Assembly (NCBI GenBank): GCA_036924285.1
Contig: JAYKYS010000014.1
Location: 9,486,001-9,550,000 of the forward strand
Direction of reading: 5' to 3'
DNA from: Asterella californica
Taxonomy: Eukaryota; Streptophyta; Marchantiopsida; Marchantiales; Aytoniaceae
DNA length: 64,000 nt
Shown here piece by piece: positions 1-12,600 of the stretch (position 1 is its first letter; every line of letters begins with the position of its first letter). Under the pieces are notes generated by a model. The model was not told the DNA's origin and searched no databases. It worked only from the letters and a program-made list of their open reading frames with translations. The position numbers and the translations under genes were made by a program.

Positions 1-664
1 GAGACGTATCACTATGGTGATGATGTCTTCTCGAGAAAGATGATATCATCCAGGAGAAATATAACCTACAAGGAAAGACGATCTCACACATGGGATTGTA
101 TCACCCAAGGGAGGTGACTTCAGTTTGGAAACGACAAGAAGGACAAAAAGTCGATCAAGCAGACAATTTAAACTTGAAAACATTGAGGATGAAAGTCATC
201 AAACTGTTAAAAGGCTTCTAGAAGTATTTTGAATGATTCTGCGGTTGGTTTCAAATACTTCTATCACTGAAATGACTGATAAGATGTCCACTATAGAGAC
301 ATGTTGAGAAATGAGCTCAATCCACATACATGGAAGAGATCAACCGTTAGAAGGTGATCGAGATTGATAGGAGAGGAGTTGAACACTATATGATTTTGAG
401 AGAATTGAGAAAGACAGATAGGAGACAGATGAATATGAAGATTAGACGGATGTGTAAAGTGTATAGTGTGACGATATGCAAGAACGCAAGACATGCAATC
501 GATTCTATGATAGACTAAAAGCTCAGTTCACTCGAAAAACAATCAAATTCAAAATTCAGAAGTTAATTTCATTGTTTTAACCGAACATGACAATGGACTA
601 TAAAACACGCAAACTTCCTCAATGAGATCTTCATGAAGACAATCAATGCCAACGTCACATAACA

Positions 665-880
665 AGCATACCTAAGAGCAAAAAGATTATCACAATATAC
701 ATAGATCTCATAAAATGATCAACATGAAGCTCACTATTCCTATGCAAAGCTTAGGATGAGACTATGGAACGAGCATGCCTAAGAGCAAAAAGGTTATCAT
801 AATACTCAAAGATCATATATATATATTAAGATAAAACTCATTACTTCTTTTCAAAGCTCAAGATGTGACTACGTTGGAAC
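665..880. repeat. Two-copy tandem duplication, unit ~106-109 bp
   Basis: Copy 1 (665-770) and copy 2 (772-880) both start with AGCAT[A/G]CCTAAGAGCAAAAAG. Both go through TTATCA, a GATC block, AAGCTCA/AAACTCA and TTCAAAGCTCA-like sequence, and both end in GACTA followed shortly by GGAAC. Substitutions and small indels separate the copies, so the duplication is not recent. No coding meaning was found. Confidence 0.7.
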
Positions 881-2404
881 TCGTCTATATACTTGATACT
901 TGAACGACATGTGACTCGTCATCGTGTCAAAGCGATGAGCAGGTCTAAGAAGGAGAATGTGCATTTTTTAGAAGGACGCAACTTACAATCTTAGTGTTTG
1001 GTGTCTCTGGTGAAAACAACACGCACGCAACAAGGTACGCATCCGATTATGTATTTTCTAATCGTCGTCTTCTTGTTACCAGCAGTAAGTTTGTGATCCT
1101 CGATTAACCTCTTAAGTATCGCAGTATCCTCAACTATAGTACACTTAATTCAGCTCCAGTATACTAAATTCGTCCGCTAATATATCCATCAAAGACGTTC
1201 CAGCATCTCAAGGCATTGCTCAGTTCTTAGTTGACTAGTCTGCAATCAACAAATGCATTTCTTAATTATGTGACTAATCCTCCGACATCAATTCCAATAT
1301 TGATGATCCAACGTCAATGCTTTTCACATTTCTCATATCTCCATAGATCCCATATCCGTCATTGTCATAAAGGAAGACTTGCACTTTCATTTGAAATGCA
1401 TTTGACTTTCTTCCGCTCTCGAGCCACTCAAGTACATACTACAGACATATATGAGCTTTCGCTTTTTCCATCACTACTTACTTTTGCTTTAGTCTCGCTT
1501 TAGTTCAATGATAACTCTCTGTCGACAACATAGTGATCCATACCCTCACGCAATCAAACACAATCCACTATGATGTTAACATATCTTACTCAAATATCTC
1601 GTCTGTGAAACAAGCTTGTGAATTTCAATTTTGTATTGCTTTCAATCACTTTCACTTTCAAGCAAAGTCTGTTTCATACTCGAACGGCAAAGTCTACTTC
1701 GTGGTGTACTTCCAAGAGACTACGAATTATCGTAATGATCTGACCAATCATCAAACTTGCTAATCTTGCATTAACTCCGGAAGGAACGATCGAGCATTAC
1801 TTTGACACCATTGTAGAGTTCCTTTTGATGGTGACGTTTGTACATCTTGCTAGGATCAATACACTAGATGAAAAATCAGCAAAAATGACACCTCCATTGC
1901 TCTTCGATCATCTTGTTTTCATAATCTCTCCTTAATCACTTGACGAAGGATGAGAGATGAAAAAATAATATAATGACCGGACCAGTCACCTAACTTTCCA
2001 CTGATCTTGCATAAAAAGTTGTAGAAATTGATAAATCATCCATATTCTCTTGTAGTTTTGTATCCTATGTAAAAAAGGAGAATTAATCTTCAATTCTAAC
2101 GATCGAATTCAGAACTTCAGTTAAGAGTCGACCAATACTACTAAAAGGCTCCAGAGATAAATCATCTTACTTAATATGAACCCCAATTTCTCAAAACAAA
2201 AATAATTACAAAGACATTGCTTATACTTGCTCTAAGATGGACGAATGAATTGATGAAAGAAGAAGAAACAGATATTTGTTTTTGCATTTGCATTATTGCA
2301 TTTTGTTTTTGTTTTTGCATAAGATTCGTTTGTTTATTTCTGCGTTCTCTTCTCTTGACATACGTATAAGATACCTCATACCACATGGATATTCAGCAAG
2401 AAGG

Positions 2405-2700
2405 GTTAGGTATTAAATTAAACTCACGTTGAACTAATGCATTAATGACTACAGCTTCTCGGACTTGTATCCTTTGAAACGCAACACTCTATTCATGACT
2501 TATGATTTTATCTCGTGCTCTCCCCATGTTTCAAGGTATGGAATAACAGATAATATCTCTGAAATGTTGTAATTATTTACACTCACTTGATATATATATT
2601 TTATTTAACATTTATATATTTCCCAATAACAATAAGTGAACAAAAGTTCCCAGAAGTTAATCCACCATGCACATTTGAGTGTCTCTAAATCAAACCAAGG
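2405..2700. repeat. Dispersed AT-rich repeat, copy 1
   Basis: Shares ordered blocks with 18430-18730 and, more weakly, with 20580-20830: a GGTTA..TATTAAAT..AAAC start, a CTGCTCTCC/GTGCTCTCC block followed by GTTT, AACA[G/A]ATAATATCT, a TATATATATTTTAT run, and a distal ACAAAAGTTCCCAGAA box. It looks like an old transposon or LTR remnant. No coding content and no terminal repeats could be defined. Confidence 0.5.
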
Positions 2701-2999
2701 TTAATTAAGTGAGGACATGGTGACGCGAGACCTCTCCTTATTCAAAGATGGAATAGCTACGATTGGTTGATTCCCCGCACATCAAAACCGGATTTTTACA
2801 TTTGAACGTAGAAAGTTACAGTTACATTTAATGATCAGACCCATGAAGGATCAGAAGAAAAGAGATAATGACAGATACTAATTTGTCTTATTATTGCCGT
2901 GAAGGGATGTGAATACAGTATAACAACTAACACATCTTGCTTATACAGTAAGAAACTAAAGGTATAGCACAAATAGATAAAACAAATAATTATAATATT

Positions 3000-5900
3000 C
3001 CAGTAAATGATATTCGGATTCTTGAGTTTTACGAAGGGAAGGATCCCGAGGAAGCCTCGCTTGGAAATCTATATCCGTGTCTGAGACAAGAAGCTCGAAG
3101 ATCACTTCTCACGAGTCATTAGCCAACTATACAAGATGCAGACGGTCGAACATCATCCATCTTGTCGACACAGAGAGAGTTCCATTCTGTTCTTTCGGGG
3201 ATTTGCCTGTTGTTTCGGATCAACTCGGGAAACGGAGAGAAGCCAATCGGTCCGTATCCATGAAACCAAGAACTGAGAAAGGCCAGTCCGTTCGATTTCA
3301 TGAAACACCCAAAGACGCCACAGTCGACAGAGGTGGCCGGTGATGTTCTTTCGCAGCAATTTAAGCACTATAATAAAGAAGCAGATTGCAGTGGGAAAGG
3401 GTGAAGGTGAGGAAGGAAGGCGAAAATCCAGCAGCCGTTGCTGATGGCCGCAGAGGATTCGACGAAAGCCTCTCCTCCACGATACTTTAGCAACGAGGAG
3501 ATGGCTAAACTTTCAAGAATCCACAGACCAGCGGGGAAAGGCGTCCTGACGGCTACTATCGACTGTCGACGTTTGAAACTTCCGGGTTGGAAGAAATATG
3601 ATCTGCAAACGCACTGATTGCGCTTGTCGATCACTCACCAGCTTCTACGAGGACTACTGAGGAGCGAGAGGAGAGACAGAGACATTGCGAATCAGCTTTC
3701 AGATAGTTATTTCTCGTCTGCATCAAAACAGACGAGAACATACACCAGATCAGTTATATGAAACTCGTTCGGAGTCCGCCACCTCCACGTCGTGCGTACG
3801 ATGCGGCTTGCGTCTAGCTTGATCCTGCCATCGGATCAAGCTCGAGTCGGAGTACCGAGAGATGCCTCGTGGTGGAACTGCGGCGAGGCATGGCGGCAAG
3901 GCAAGAACTGTGAGTGGACGAACGGAAGAACGACACCGCGGTGCTCGAGGGCCAAGAAGCTTTCCTCGTCTCCCATGTGTATCAGAAAGACCGGTCCTTC
4001 TAAGGAAGTCCAGCTCACGCTGAGGTATAAAGAATGTCCCACCGACCAATGCATATGTTGAAGGGTGAGTTGCGCCTTCCGATGCGAAGATTCTGAGATT
4101 TACTCTCAATCCGATGGTAATCCTCGTCCTCTTCCCTACCCATCGCTCTATCTCCATCTAGCTAACTCGATCACACAGTTCAATTCTTTTAAAGTACTTC
4201 CTGACGTAGAGTCCAGCCAAGCTACTACCCTCTTGTTCGACAAAATTAGCAGAGAAAAGGTTTGGGTGAGGAGCATGACACCTGCTGACGAGTGTGAAAA
4301 GGAGCAGAACCGAGGTTTGTGCAACCGACAGCAACAGAGCAGGGTACGAGGAGTTAATCTCGGTTCACAATATAGATTGTCTATGACAAGACCGGCAGTC
4401 CATGGCTACTTCTAATATCCGAACGCTGAAGGTACTCACGACCTTGCTGAACTCTTTTCCCTTTTCACGTTCAGTTGATGTCCATGCAATGTCAAGTTCT
4501 GTCGTTACCCGAAAACTAAACGAGGAGCTTACTAGACCCTTGGCTACAAGGGTAAGAAAGTAAATGGCTATGTGATGTTGTATTCACGCCAGAGATCACC
4601 CTCAGGTCTAAAAGGCGCCTCCACGCCCACGCACAATCCCCTAGAGCCCCGCGAAGTACGTAGAGAGTAACAAAGGGATGTTTGAATTTGCGCTAAGTTT
4701 TAACCTCAAGTTAGCGAAAAAGTATCACCAATGGAGGGACCAACTGAACAACCTATGTACTGAGGAACTCACCTACTCGAGTATTCTGCGGAAATGGAAT
4801 CGTACGGGACTCGAGTCTGTACATTCATCTCTGCTGAAGCTACTCCACCTCCCTGCTAACTAAACTCTCTACTATGTCTTGGCCCTTTGGGTTCGATGCA
4901 CGACCGTAAAACACTTACAATAACAGGAACATTTGAACCCCGAGAGGTACATTGTAAGTAGCATGGTGAGGTCTGAAGTTAGCAATATATATTCGCTATT
5001 CCTCGATCCCACAATATCAGTAATTAAATACTATAGAAGTCAAGCACCCGTCTCAAAAAAGAAGTTTCCTCTTGGACGAAAGTTGAACTGTCAAGGAAAA
5101 TGAGGTCGGGGATGATTCATCTGTTCATTACCCGTCGCTTTGTCACAATCTTACTCCAAGTCTCTGACTCTTCACAAGCCCTGGTTAACCTGGTGCTTCA
5201 AAATGAGGTAACGTACTTCGTCTGTTCATTATCCATCACCTGGAATAGCACTTGGAATCTGGAGCTTGCCGACATGACCTTCCAGTTGAAAATCACATCT
5301 GATGTCAATCTCATCTTGTTCTATGACTAAGAGTTGTCCACATGGAGTCAAAGCTTTAGGTACTAACTATGCTTCAAGCGTTGCCTCTGCTCGCAGGTAC
5401 AGACTAATAATAACCTTGCCGATAGCAAAGTTTATTCCGAACTGGGATGATTCCAGAAAGATGAAAAGAGAAGATGCAAAGGTGTGAACGAAGTGATCGT
5501 GCCAGGCGCTACCGGGCTAAATCGGAAACAGGAAATGAGTGCGAACCTTGTCTACCCTGAGTAGAAGCCACGTCCAACTACCAACCCTGATCATTCGAAG
5601 TGCCAAGAAGGACAACCACATGACCTGTTCACCATCGACATCCACAACTCAGAAACAGTGGCGAGAATAGCTCACAAGAACCAACAGCTTCTGATTCCTA
5701 GGCACAGCTTCCCATCCAAGGCATAAACATAGGCTATATCTAAACGGCCCAAAACATTCTGAAAAGCTAAACGTTGTCAGTCAGAATCTCTTGCACATGG
5801 TTAGCTGCGGTATATTACAATCCAGGGTTAGGTATATTAAAACCAGGAAACTCAACATTGAAACGTCTTCAAGTTACGAAATATCGTGCACTAAAGACCC

Positions 5901-6600
5901 TTCTGGTTGCATCCTATGACCCGTACTTTGCTTTTACACATAGAGAAAGAAGCACTGAATTTAAGACTAGAGTAATGCTACGAACACTCGACATTAACTT
6001 CAATATGTTATATTAAACGCAAAAGTTGCAAGAAGGAAACCGCAACATCATGATGATCTTTTATCACGTGCTGGTATCTTATTGAATCAAGGATAGCATC
6101 CAAACAAATGATATCCTAATTTTCTACGTCGGCACATCTTGTAACAGCATCTCAAATGACGGATACAAGATTTAAGTTAAATGCCAAATCTCTCTTTACA
6201 TAAGGGCCAGATTGCGGGCCACAATCTACCTAGTACCAATCTAGTACCAGCATTCAAGATCACATTCTTGAAGCAAAAGATGAATCGACAGCGCTGACCT
6301 TCACCTTCTTTTACTTCCCAGAAGTATCCCAGTTGGCAAATCAAGCACCCCTCAACATTTGCTATGTAACATGCAGCCTAGCCAACTGTAATCCGAACTG
6401 TATCCCTGGTAGATGTGCTTTTCAGGTTACCTACACCACTGGATATCTTTGTGCAGCGCATCCTCACTTTGCAAGGGATGTTTCAGCCTAAATTGCTGAC
6501 TCATGGACGTGACCATTAACTGCTGCATATCTCATACTTTCGACTCCGGCATCCATCTAGTGGCCATCTTCATGGTACAAGATGCTCCCCAATTTGGGCA
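3000..6600 (+). other. Possible unidentified multi-exon gene or gene remnant
   Basis: This block is GC-richer than its surroundings and holds several exon-like pieces on the + strand. (1) 4179-4259: a 27-codon open segment (FNSFKVLPDVESSQ...) between TCACACAG and AAAAG|GTTTGG. (2) 4475-4551: an open segment (DVHAMSSSVVTRKLNEEL...) after TTCACGTTCAG and before GTAAGA. (3) 5397-5481: an open segment (YRLIITLPIAKFIPNWDDS...) after CTGCTCGCAG and before GTGTGA. A strong GTGAGT donor follows a short ATG segment near 3910. The phases of these pieces do not join directly, so further exons would be needed or the gene is broken. The 3' end of this block overlaps the likely 3' UTR of TOP1. No family was recognised. 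Confidence 0.25.
3444..3617 (+). CDS. Small hypothetical ORF, 57 codons
   Basis: The ORF starts at the first ATG after an in-frame TGA (3408-3410) and ends at TGA 3615-3617. The product (MAAEDSTKASPPRYFSNEEM...) has a balanced, charged composition, ends KKYDLQTH, and has no membrane segment or signal peptide. It lies in the GC-richer block that may be the 5' part of a + strand gene. No good splice donor was seen inside it, so it is either a short gene by itself or chance. The family is not recognised. Confidence 0.2.
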   Translation: MAAEDSTKASPPRYFSNEEMAKLSRIHRPAGKGVLTATIDCRRLKLPGWKKYDLQTH

Positions 6601-6644
6601 CATCAGCAATGGCAGGACTCCTACTGTAGCAGTTGGCGACATTC

Positions 6645-9600
6645 TCAAAATCGGTAGTCTGGTTCAACATTCATCGCCCATGAAAACTTTGCTAGCAATG
6701 ACTTATTGAAAACCTGCATCAAACATTAGAAAATATCGTCAGTCCTGTGTAAAAGCTCTCTACGGGGAAATATGACTTTGCTGGATGCCATTTATCTGTC
6801 TGGACTGCCAAGACGATGTGAAACAAGCAACAGACTAATGACGGATTGACAATCAACAAAATTACTGAAAATTCTGGCTTATGAATATGCGTACAGGTAG
6901 CTAGGGAACCGGCCCCTATACTCTCAAAACAATGACACTAATAAATGATCACGGAAAACAGAGTGAGAATCAAGGATGTGTGGTGGACCTTCTCGATAGG
7001 CACTTCATGTCTTTTACACCAGGCCACAGTGATACGTGGGTCCATGTAGTTGATCTTCGATGTGCCAAGCGCCACTGTCTTCATGTCATCCTTGATACTC
7101 ATATCTAGAGCCATCTTCTCTATTTTCTGTTCTGTTTGTGCAATCTTCTTCACCAACCTGTAAACGTAAGAAATGCCTGCGTTCATCAGCTGATATGGAT
7201 CTATTGTATCGGGATTCAATCTTCACAACTTAATTTACCAAATGTTACTTTTCAAATGTTAACCTCTATGTTCGCAGTAATACAATCAGCAAACTTTACA
7301 TACGGTGCTTGCTAGCTTTTCCAAACCTGGCCTGTAATTTACACTACAAGTGAGCGGCAGGAGTGACTTACGCGTCAGGATTTTGATTTCTCTTCTTCCC
7401 CTCCGAGTCTTTGAGTGGGGGCTTCCCTTTCCTCGCCCTATCCAGATCTACTTTCAGCTCAGCCAGCAGATCCTGAAGGAGCATTTGTATACCACTTATC
7501 AACTGGTGTGGCTGTACGATAACGGTTTCACGCATTAAGCACAACGACGAAAGCAGTCACTAAGTACACATTCACACATTCTAAAAGCTCATCCACAGAC
7601 CTTAGCATCTTGCATCTTCGTTTCCAGCTTTTCCATCTGAGTTGAGTGCGATTTGGATACAGTGCGTTGATGATTACACAAAATGGCAACCTGCGTACAA
7701 ATGAAGTGAGTCATTTTAGGAGTTCCATTGGAGCCGCTAAGAATATACACTGCCTCTATTCAACTGAACACACAATCCTAAACTCTGAACGGATTGGTCC
7801 TGAAGTCCGTCTCATTCACAAAACAATAAGACTGCAAAGTCAGAAACAACTCACCTCCTTATTGGCGCGTTGATAATCTGCCGATTTCTCTATGACGTTA
7901 CTCCCAACTGTATCTTGCAACTGTCAAGTAAGTAATGACGGTAAGCCCAGATATTAAACTTTACTGCAAACCCCGCACTCACCTCCTCATCCAACTTGGT
8001 ATTAGGAAAGAGAGGTAAAGTATAACATACAGAAACCTTACCAGGGTGTCCAGAGTAATAGACGCATTGTATGTACGGAAGACCTTCGCGGTAAGCCCAG
8101 GCATAATGTCTTTCAGATGGGAATTCAGCTTCGTGGTGTCAAGTTTGTCAAAAAGGTCTTGACCTTGTGATTTACCTACAATATAACAGAAGGAAAAGCA
8201 CTCAACTCAGTCCAAAAACTCTCGATAGACGGAAATATTTACTGTCCATCAGACTAAAGTTACACTCACACCCAAATCTTAACTGAACATGCTATGCTGG
8301 GTGCGAAATTGAACAGTCTAGCTTCCAAAAGAATCAAGAAGACCAGCGATGATGATAAAGAGCATCGCCAGTCATCATGTACTGGACCTACTCCGGTCAA
8401 CAAAGTATACAAGGTAACGGAGGCGAGACGAAAACTGATGGACAGATCACACTTTAGAAGGAAACTCGACGAGCACCGGAATGAAGGGTTTTGCGGACCG
8501 AAGAATGATAAACGAGCGAGTTCAGGTAACTACAATATATAACGTACAAAAGATCGAACTACAAAACACTAGTATATGTCCCTGCTGAATACTGACAACG
8601 GACAGTGAGCAGTTTTGAGCAGTGTAGACAGTATGTCTCCTTGGCACCACGCAACGGGTAGGAAACCAAGACATATAATCGTCATTGCCCTCGGCAACAT
8701 GGACAACCAACTATCACAATAGCTCTGTCACTTGCTTTGCTAGACCAAGATGTGGCCGCCTTCCCAGAAGTGAACGAGCAAACCATGAGCAGTTGCCGAG
8801 GGCAATGCGATTATATGAGCCCGCCATGACCGAGATATGGCCGCCTTCCCAGAAGTCGGGTCCCGCCTTCGGTCGCCATTACATGACATGGTTTGCCTGT
8901 CTCACCCCGCTGAATAAAGAAAACGACAGCGAAAGTGTGAACTGAATCGCCCTGGACGATCAGCCCAAACCTGAAACCATTCGATAATCAGTTCACTTCA
9001 AAGTGAAGGTCTTACCTTTTTTGAAATCCTTAATTGCTTTGAATACTTGCTCCTCGACCTCCACTGTGTTGAAGTATCTAATAGAATCTTTACCTAGAAA
9101 GTCAAACTGAACCACAAGAGTTACATTAGCTTGGTGCATTAAGAAAGAGTTAGCTCCGACCTTTTTGCTTAAAATTGTTCTGAACTTAAGCGCGCCACTT
9201 TCAACTCTTTACAAGTACGATTGACTGAAGTTGGTATACCAGGGACTGCAGTTAAAACACCACCGACCTCTCTCTCATTTAGCACTCTAAGATGCTATTA
9301 GCCACCTTGTCACCTTTCAGTTTCCTACTATTCAAACGTCAAAGAGACGGAAGGCCTTAAAGAAAGCCTATACAGCTCGTTCGATTTGATATAATAAGAG
9401 TGAACTTTCTAACGACTGTTTGACCTCTTTCCCCCCACTCGCAGGTGCGATGGCAAGGAACAAAGGTCTCAAATTAGTTAAACTGTATTCAAGATTAAGC
9501 AGATCCAGATGTTACTGCGCCCGAGTGAGGAACCAAGCTACCGACGGTGATATATACCTGCAATGATTTAGGAGGCACAGTAGTAACGTGTTCCACTTTC

Positions 9601-12600
9601 AATGAACAACAACCGACAGTATCTGCCTCGTCCTCATCCTGTACAGCATCCACATGTTCAATCATCACAGAGATCACGGCAATCTCAAAATATGGGCGGG
9701 AAGACATATGGATGTATCTGAAAGCAAAGTCAATGTAGCCGCAGTAATTCCGTTAAAACTAGAGCACTCCAGAAGTCGGTGCCATCCCTCAAGCCAACAA
9801 ACTATTCATCCGGCTGATATATACCTAACTGAATATGGGAATGGCAGATCGGATCACGCCTAAAAACTGAAGGTAACCCCAACGCAGTGAACTATTCATC
9901 CGGCTGATACAGGTATTAATCAGCAAGAAAATATACACCTCCATCTCAAAAAACCGCCTGAAGAACCACAGAACTAACTGATAATACCGGTTTAACAAGC
10001 AGTTACCTTCTCATTTCCCGCTCGAAGAGCGAGTCGATCGATAAGATAAGTTGCTACGGCGATTTGCCGTTTTGTCATGTCAGATGAGGAGAATTGTTTG
10101 GTATAAGTAGCTCGAATGTTCTGGATGTAACTCTGCGAGAAAGGAAAACAACTGATCGGTAGGTAGGCAAGATTTACATGCTCAGATACAGCACGTTCAG
10201 TGGTAGTGTAAGTTCTAGAAAGACACAGAGACTGCAATACATAAAACAGATCTGAACACAGCCACATCAACACAGATCCATGTATTAATTACAGGGAATT
10301 CTGTCACAAACGACCATTCACAAAAAAGTACTGTCTAAAATCTCTGCACAGCTTCTAGAAAGGTATATAGGTAGGTCGGTAATTACAGCATATCACTTGG
10401 TACAAAACACAGCATATACTGAGCACATTATAGTCATCGATAATCACCTTCAACATACGGGCCTTTTCATATTTCTCCATGTCGCTTTGTCCCTTCAAGG
10501 AACTACTGGCAGCAAGAAACACATACTTGAATTCTTTGTTGTTAATCGGATCATTCCAAAATGCCAGCCAGGTAACAGTGTTGTCATGTCGTACTTCCTT
10601 CCACCTAATTAACGATTATAGCGCTGTCAGCAAAACCGTAACAAGATAAACTTTCAAATGATCACAATGTTTGAAGACACTGCACCTGGAACCATTCAGA
10701 GTTCACGACAAGTTAACAACGATGACCAAGCTTTTGATCTACATCCAGTGAACTTTCACCATAAGATTATCCGAAAGAACCAATCACCACCAAAAGGGGA
10801 CTAGAGCGTCATGAAACGCCGCCTGACTATATTTCCAGATCGTGTTTTGGCTTTCTTGCTTACTTGTGACCAGGCATCGGGCATTCAGGAATAGGTGCGT
10901 CCTTGCCGATATTGATGACAATATTCTCCGGAAAGATTCTTGTTTTCAGTTTACCCATCTGCAAGAAGAGAAAAAATGGTTCGTTAAACGCATATCTCGA
11001 TAAAGCAAATCCAAATTCTATTTTCCTCCTTCTACAAAAAACCTTCTGGTTTCCAGACTGTCCCACAATGTTACGACAAGATAAGCACCCAAAAGACATA
11101 GAATTCAATACTTTTTGGCCTTCACCATTAATGGCCCACTCGGGCGCCGCGTGGCTACGTATGTTTTGAAGTCTGAGCTTTACCATGACTATTTTTAGAT
11201 TCTGCTTACAGATCCACCAAACACTTGGGTAGGATCCGGTTAGTCATCAAAGTGTCCCCTAACAATCCTGCTGGCAACTCCGACTGCTATACTGATCTAC
11301 AGTATCTGGAACAAAGACAGATGACAAACCTTGGGGTGCTCGCCACGTCCACGGAACAGACCAGGTGGTTCCACTCTAAAATTACCCACCTGCATAAATC
11401 AAAAATATAAGATGTAACATCAAGCAAATGTCTACACTGAATAGATCAGAAAAGGACGCTCGGGCTTAATCGACGATGTTCATATATCACAACAATACAC
11501 GGACATGTATCCGACTAAGAATGTAAAATTATGTCTTCTTATCAAGCTCTATGTCAGATCCACGGTTTCGTGGGACTGATGCATTTCGACTATGAAAAAA
11601 TATCTGTTCCACCGTGATTAATAAATTTCCAATCATTTAAGTCATGGAGGTAAATCGCCTTTAATGAACAAATGAGAGACAGAAAGAATAAAACAGGAGG
11701 AGCTCGCCCCTTGTGGAGGGAGATACGGGTAAATGAAATATTATGTACAACCATTTGTACAAAATTAGGAAACAGACCGATTAGTGAGATCGTCAAAGAA
11801 GGAATGAAACCGGATACTCCGTGTCTTAGACAGAGGTAGTGGTTACTGACAAATGATATTCAATGTCCATACACAGTGACTTCTGGAAAGTCCCATACTG
11901 AAAAGAAGATCTCGATCACTGGACATGAGCATGGCCACAGACAAGGAAAATCGAAACTATTCTCATGGTAAAGACAGCCCGCCCGTGAATTTCAGACTAT
12001 GATTGTTCAATGATTTGGCGACGTACGAGGCAATACCTTTTCTTTCACTCCGTCCACAAGCGCCCACATGTACTTCTCTTCAACTTTCAGCTTCTCCTCT
12101 TTCAACCTCTTCTTCTCCTGAAATGATACATACAAAAAAAGGAATCAACGGGAAGTTTTGTAGCCACATGCATTAACAGTCGGCATCGCGAGTGAAACCT
12201 GATCAAAACCTAACCAAAACGTAAGTCTCCCTTTCCACATAAAAAAATGCGTACATACGCGAATCTCTGCCAACAAATAAATGTTACTAGCACCAACAAT
12301 GCCTTTGTGGTGATGTCTAACAGAAACACTTGGAGGAAAACACACTGCATTAGGGGCAGTCATGGGCTTCTGATCAGAACTGGTCGACTTGAGATACGAT
12401 ACCTCTGTAGACATACTCTTCTTCTTCTCCTTTTCAGCCACGTGCCAGTTGTAGATAGGGGAGAAATCACATCCTTCGAAATCTTTGATCAGATGTTTTG
12501 GTCCAAGTATCGGCTTCCAGTCATTCCAGAAGTTTTCGATGAACTTCGGTTTGGTTGCGTACTCGGTATCCTTCATGACTGCGAACATCGTCGCTACCTG

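Larger units (their letters stand above)
1..2990. other. AT-rich intergenic DNA, no gene recognised
   Basis: Only short, unconvincing ORFs are present. The stretch holds a two-copy tandem duplication (665-880) and a dispersed repeat copy (2405-2700). A purine-rich run at about 945-958 followed by TG (ctaagaaggagaatgtg) looks like a polypurine tract next to an LTR start. Together with the decayed sequence before it this may be the tail of an old LTR retrotransposon, but no protein motif supports that. Confidence 0.4.

Noticed and set aside
4880..4910. GGTTCGATGC resembling a tRNA B box
   Set aside because: Does not fit GGTTCGANNCC, and no A box or cloverleaf could be built. No tRNA gene was found in the window.
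8294..8945. Two + strand ORFs (82 and 86 codons) inside TOP1 intron 9
   Set aside because: No family resemblance. The second covers the foldback repeat; the first has no coding context. An intronic gene cannot be excluded, but nothing supports it.
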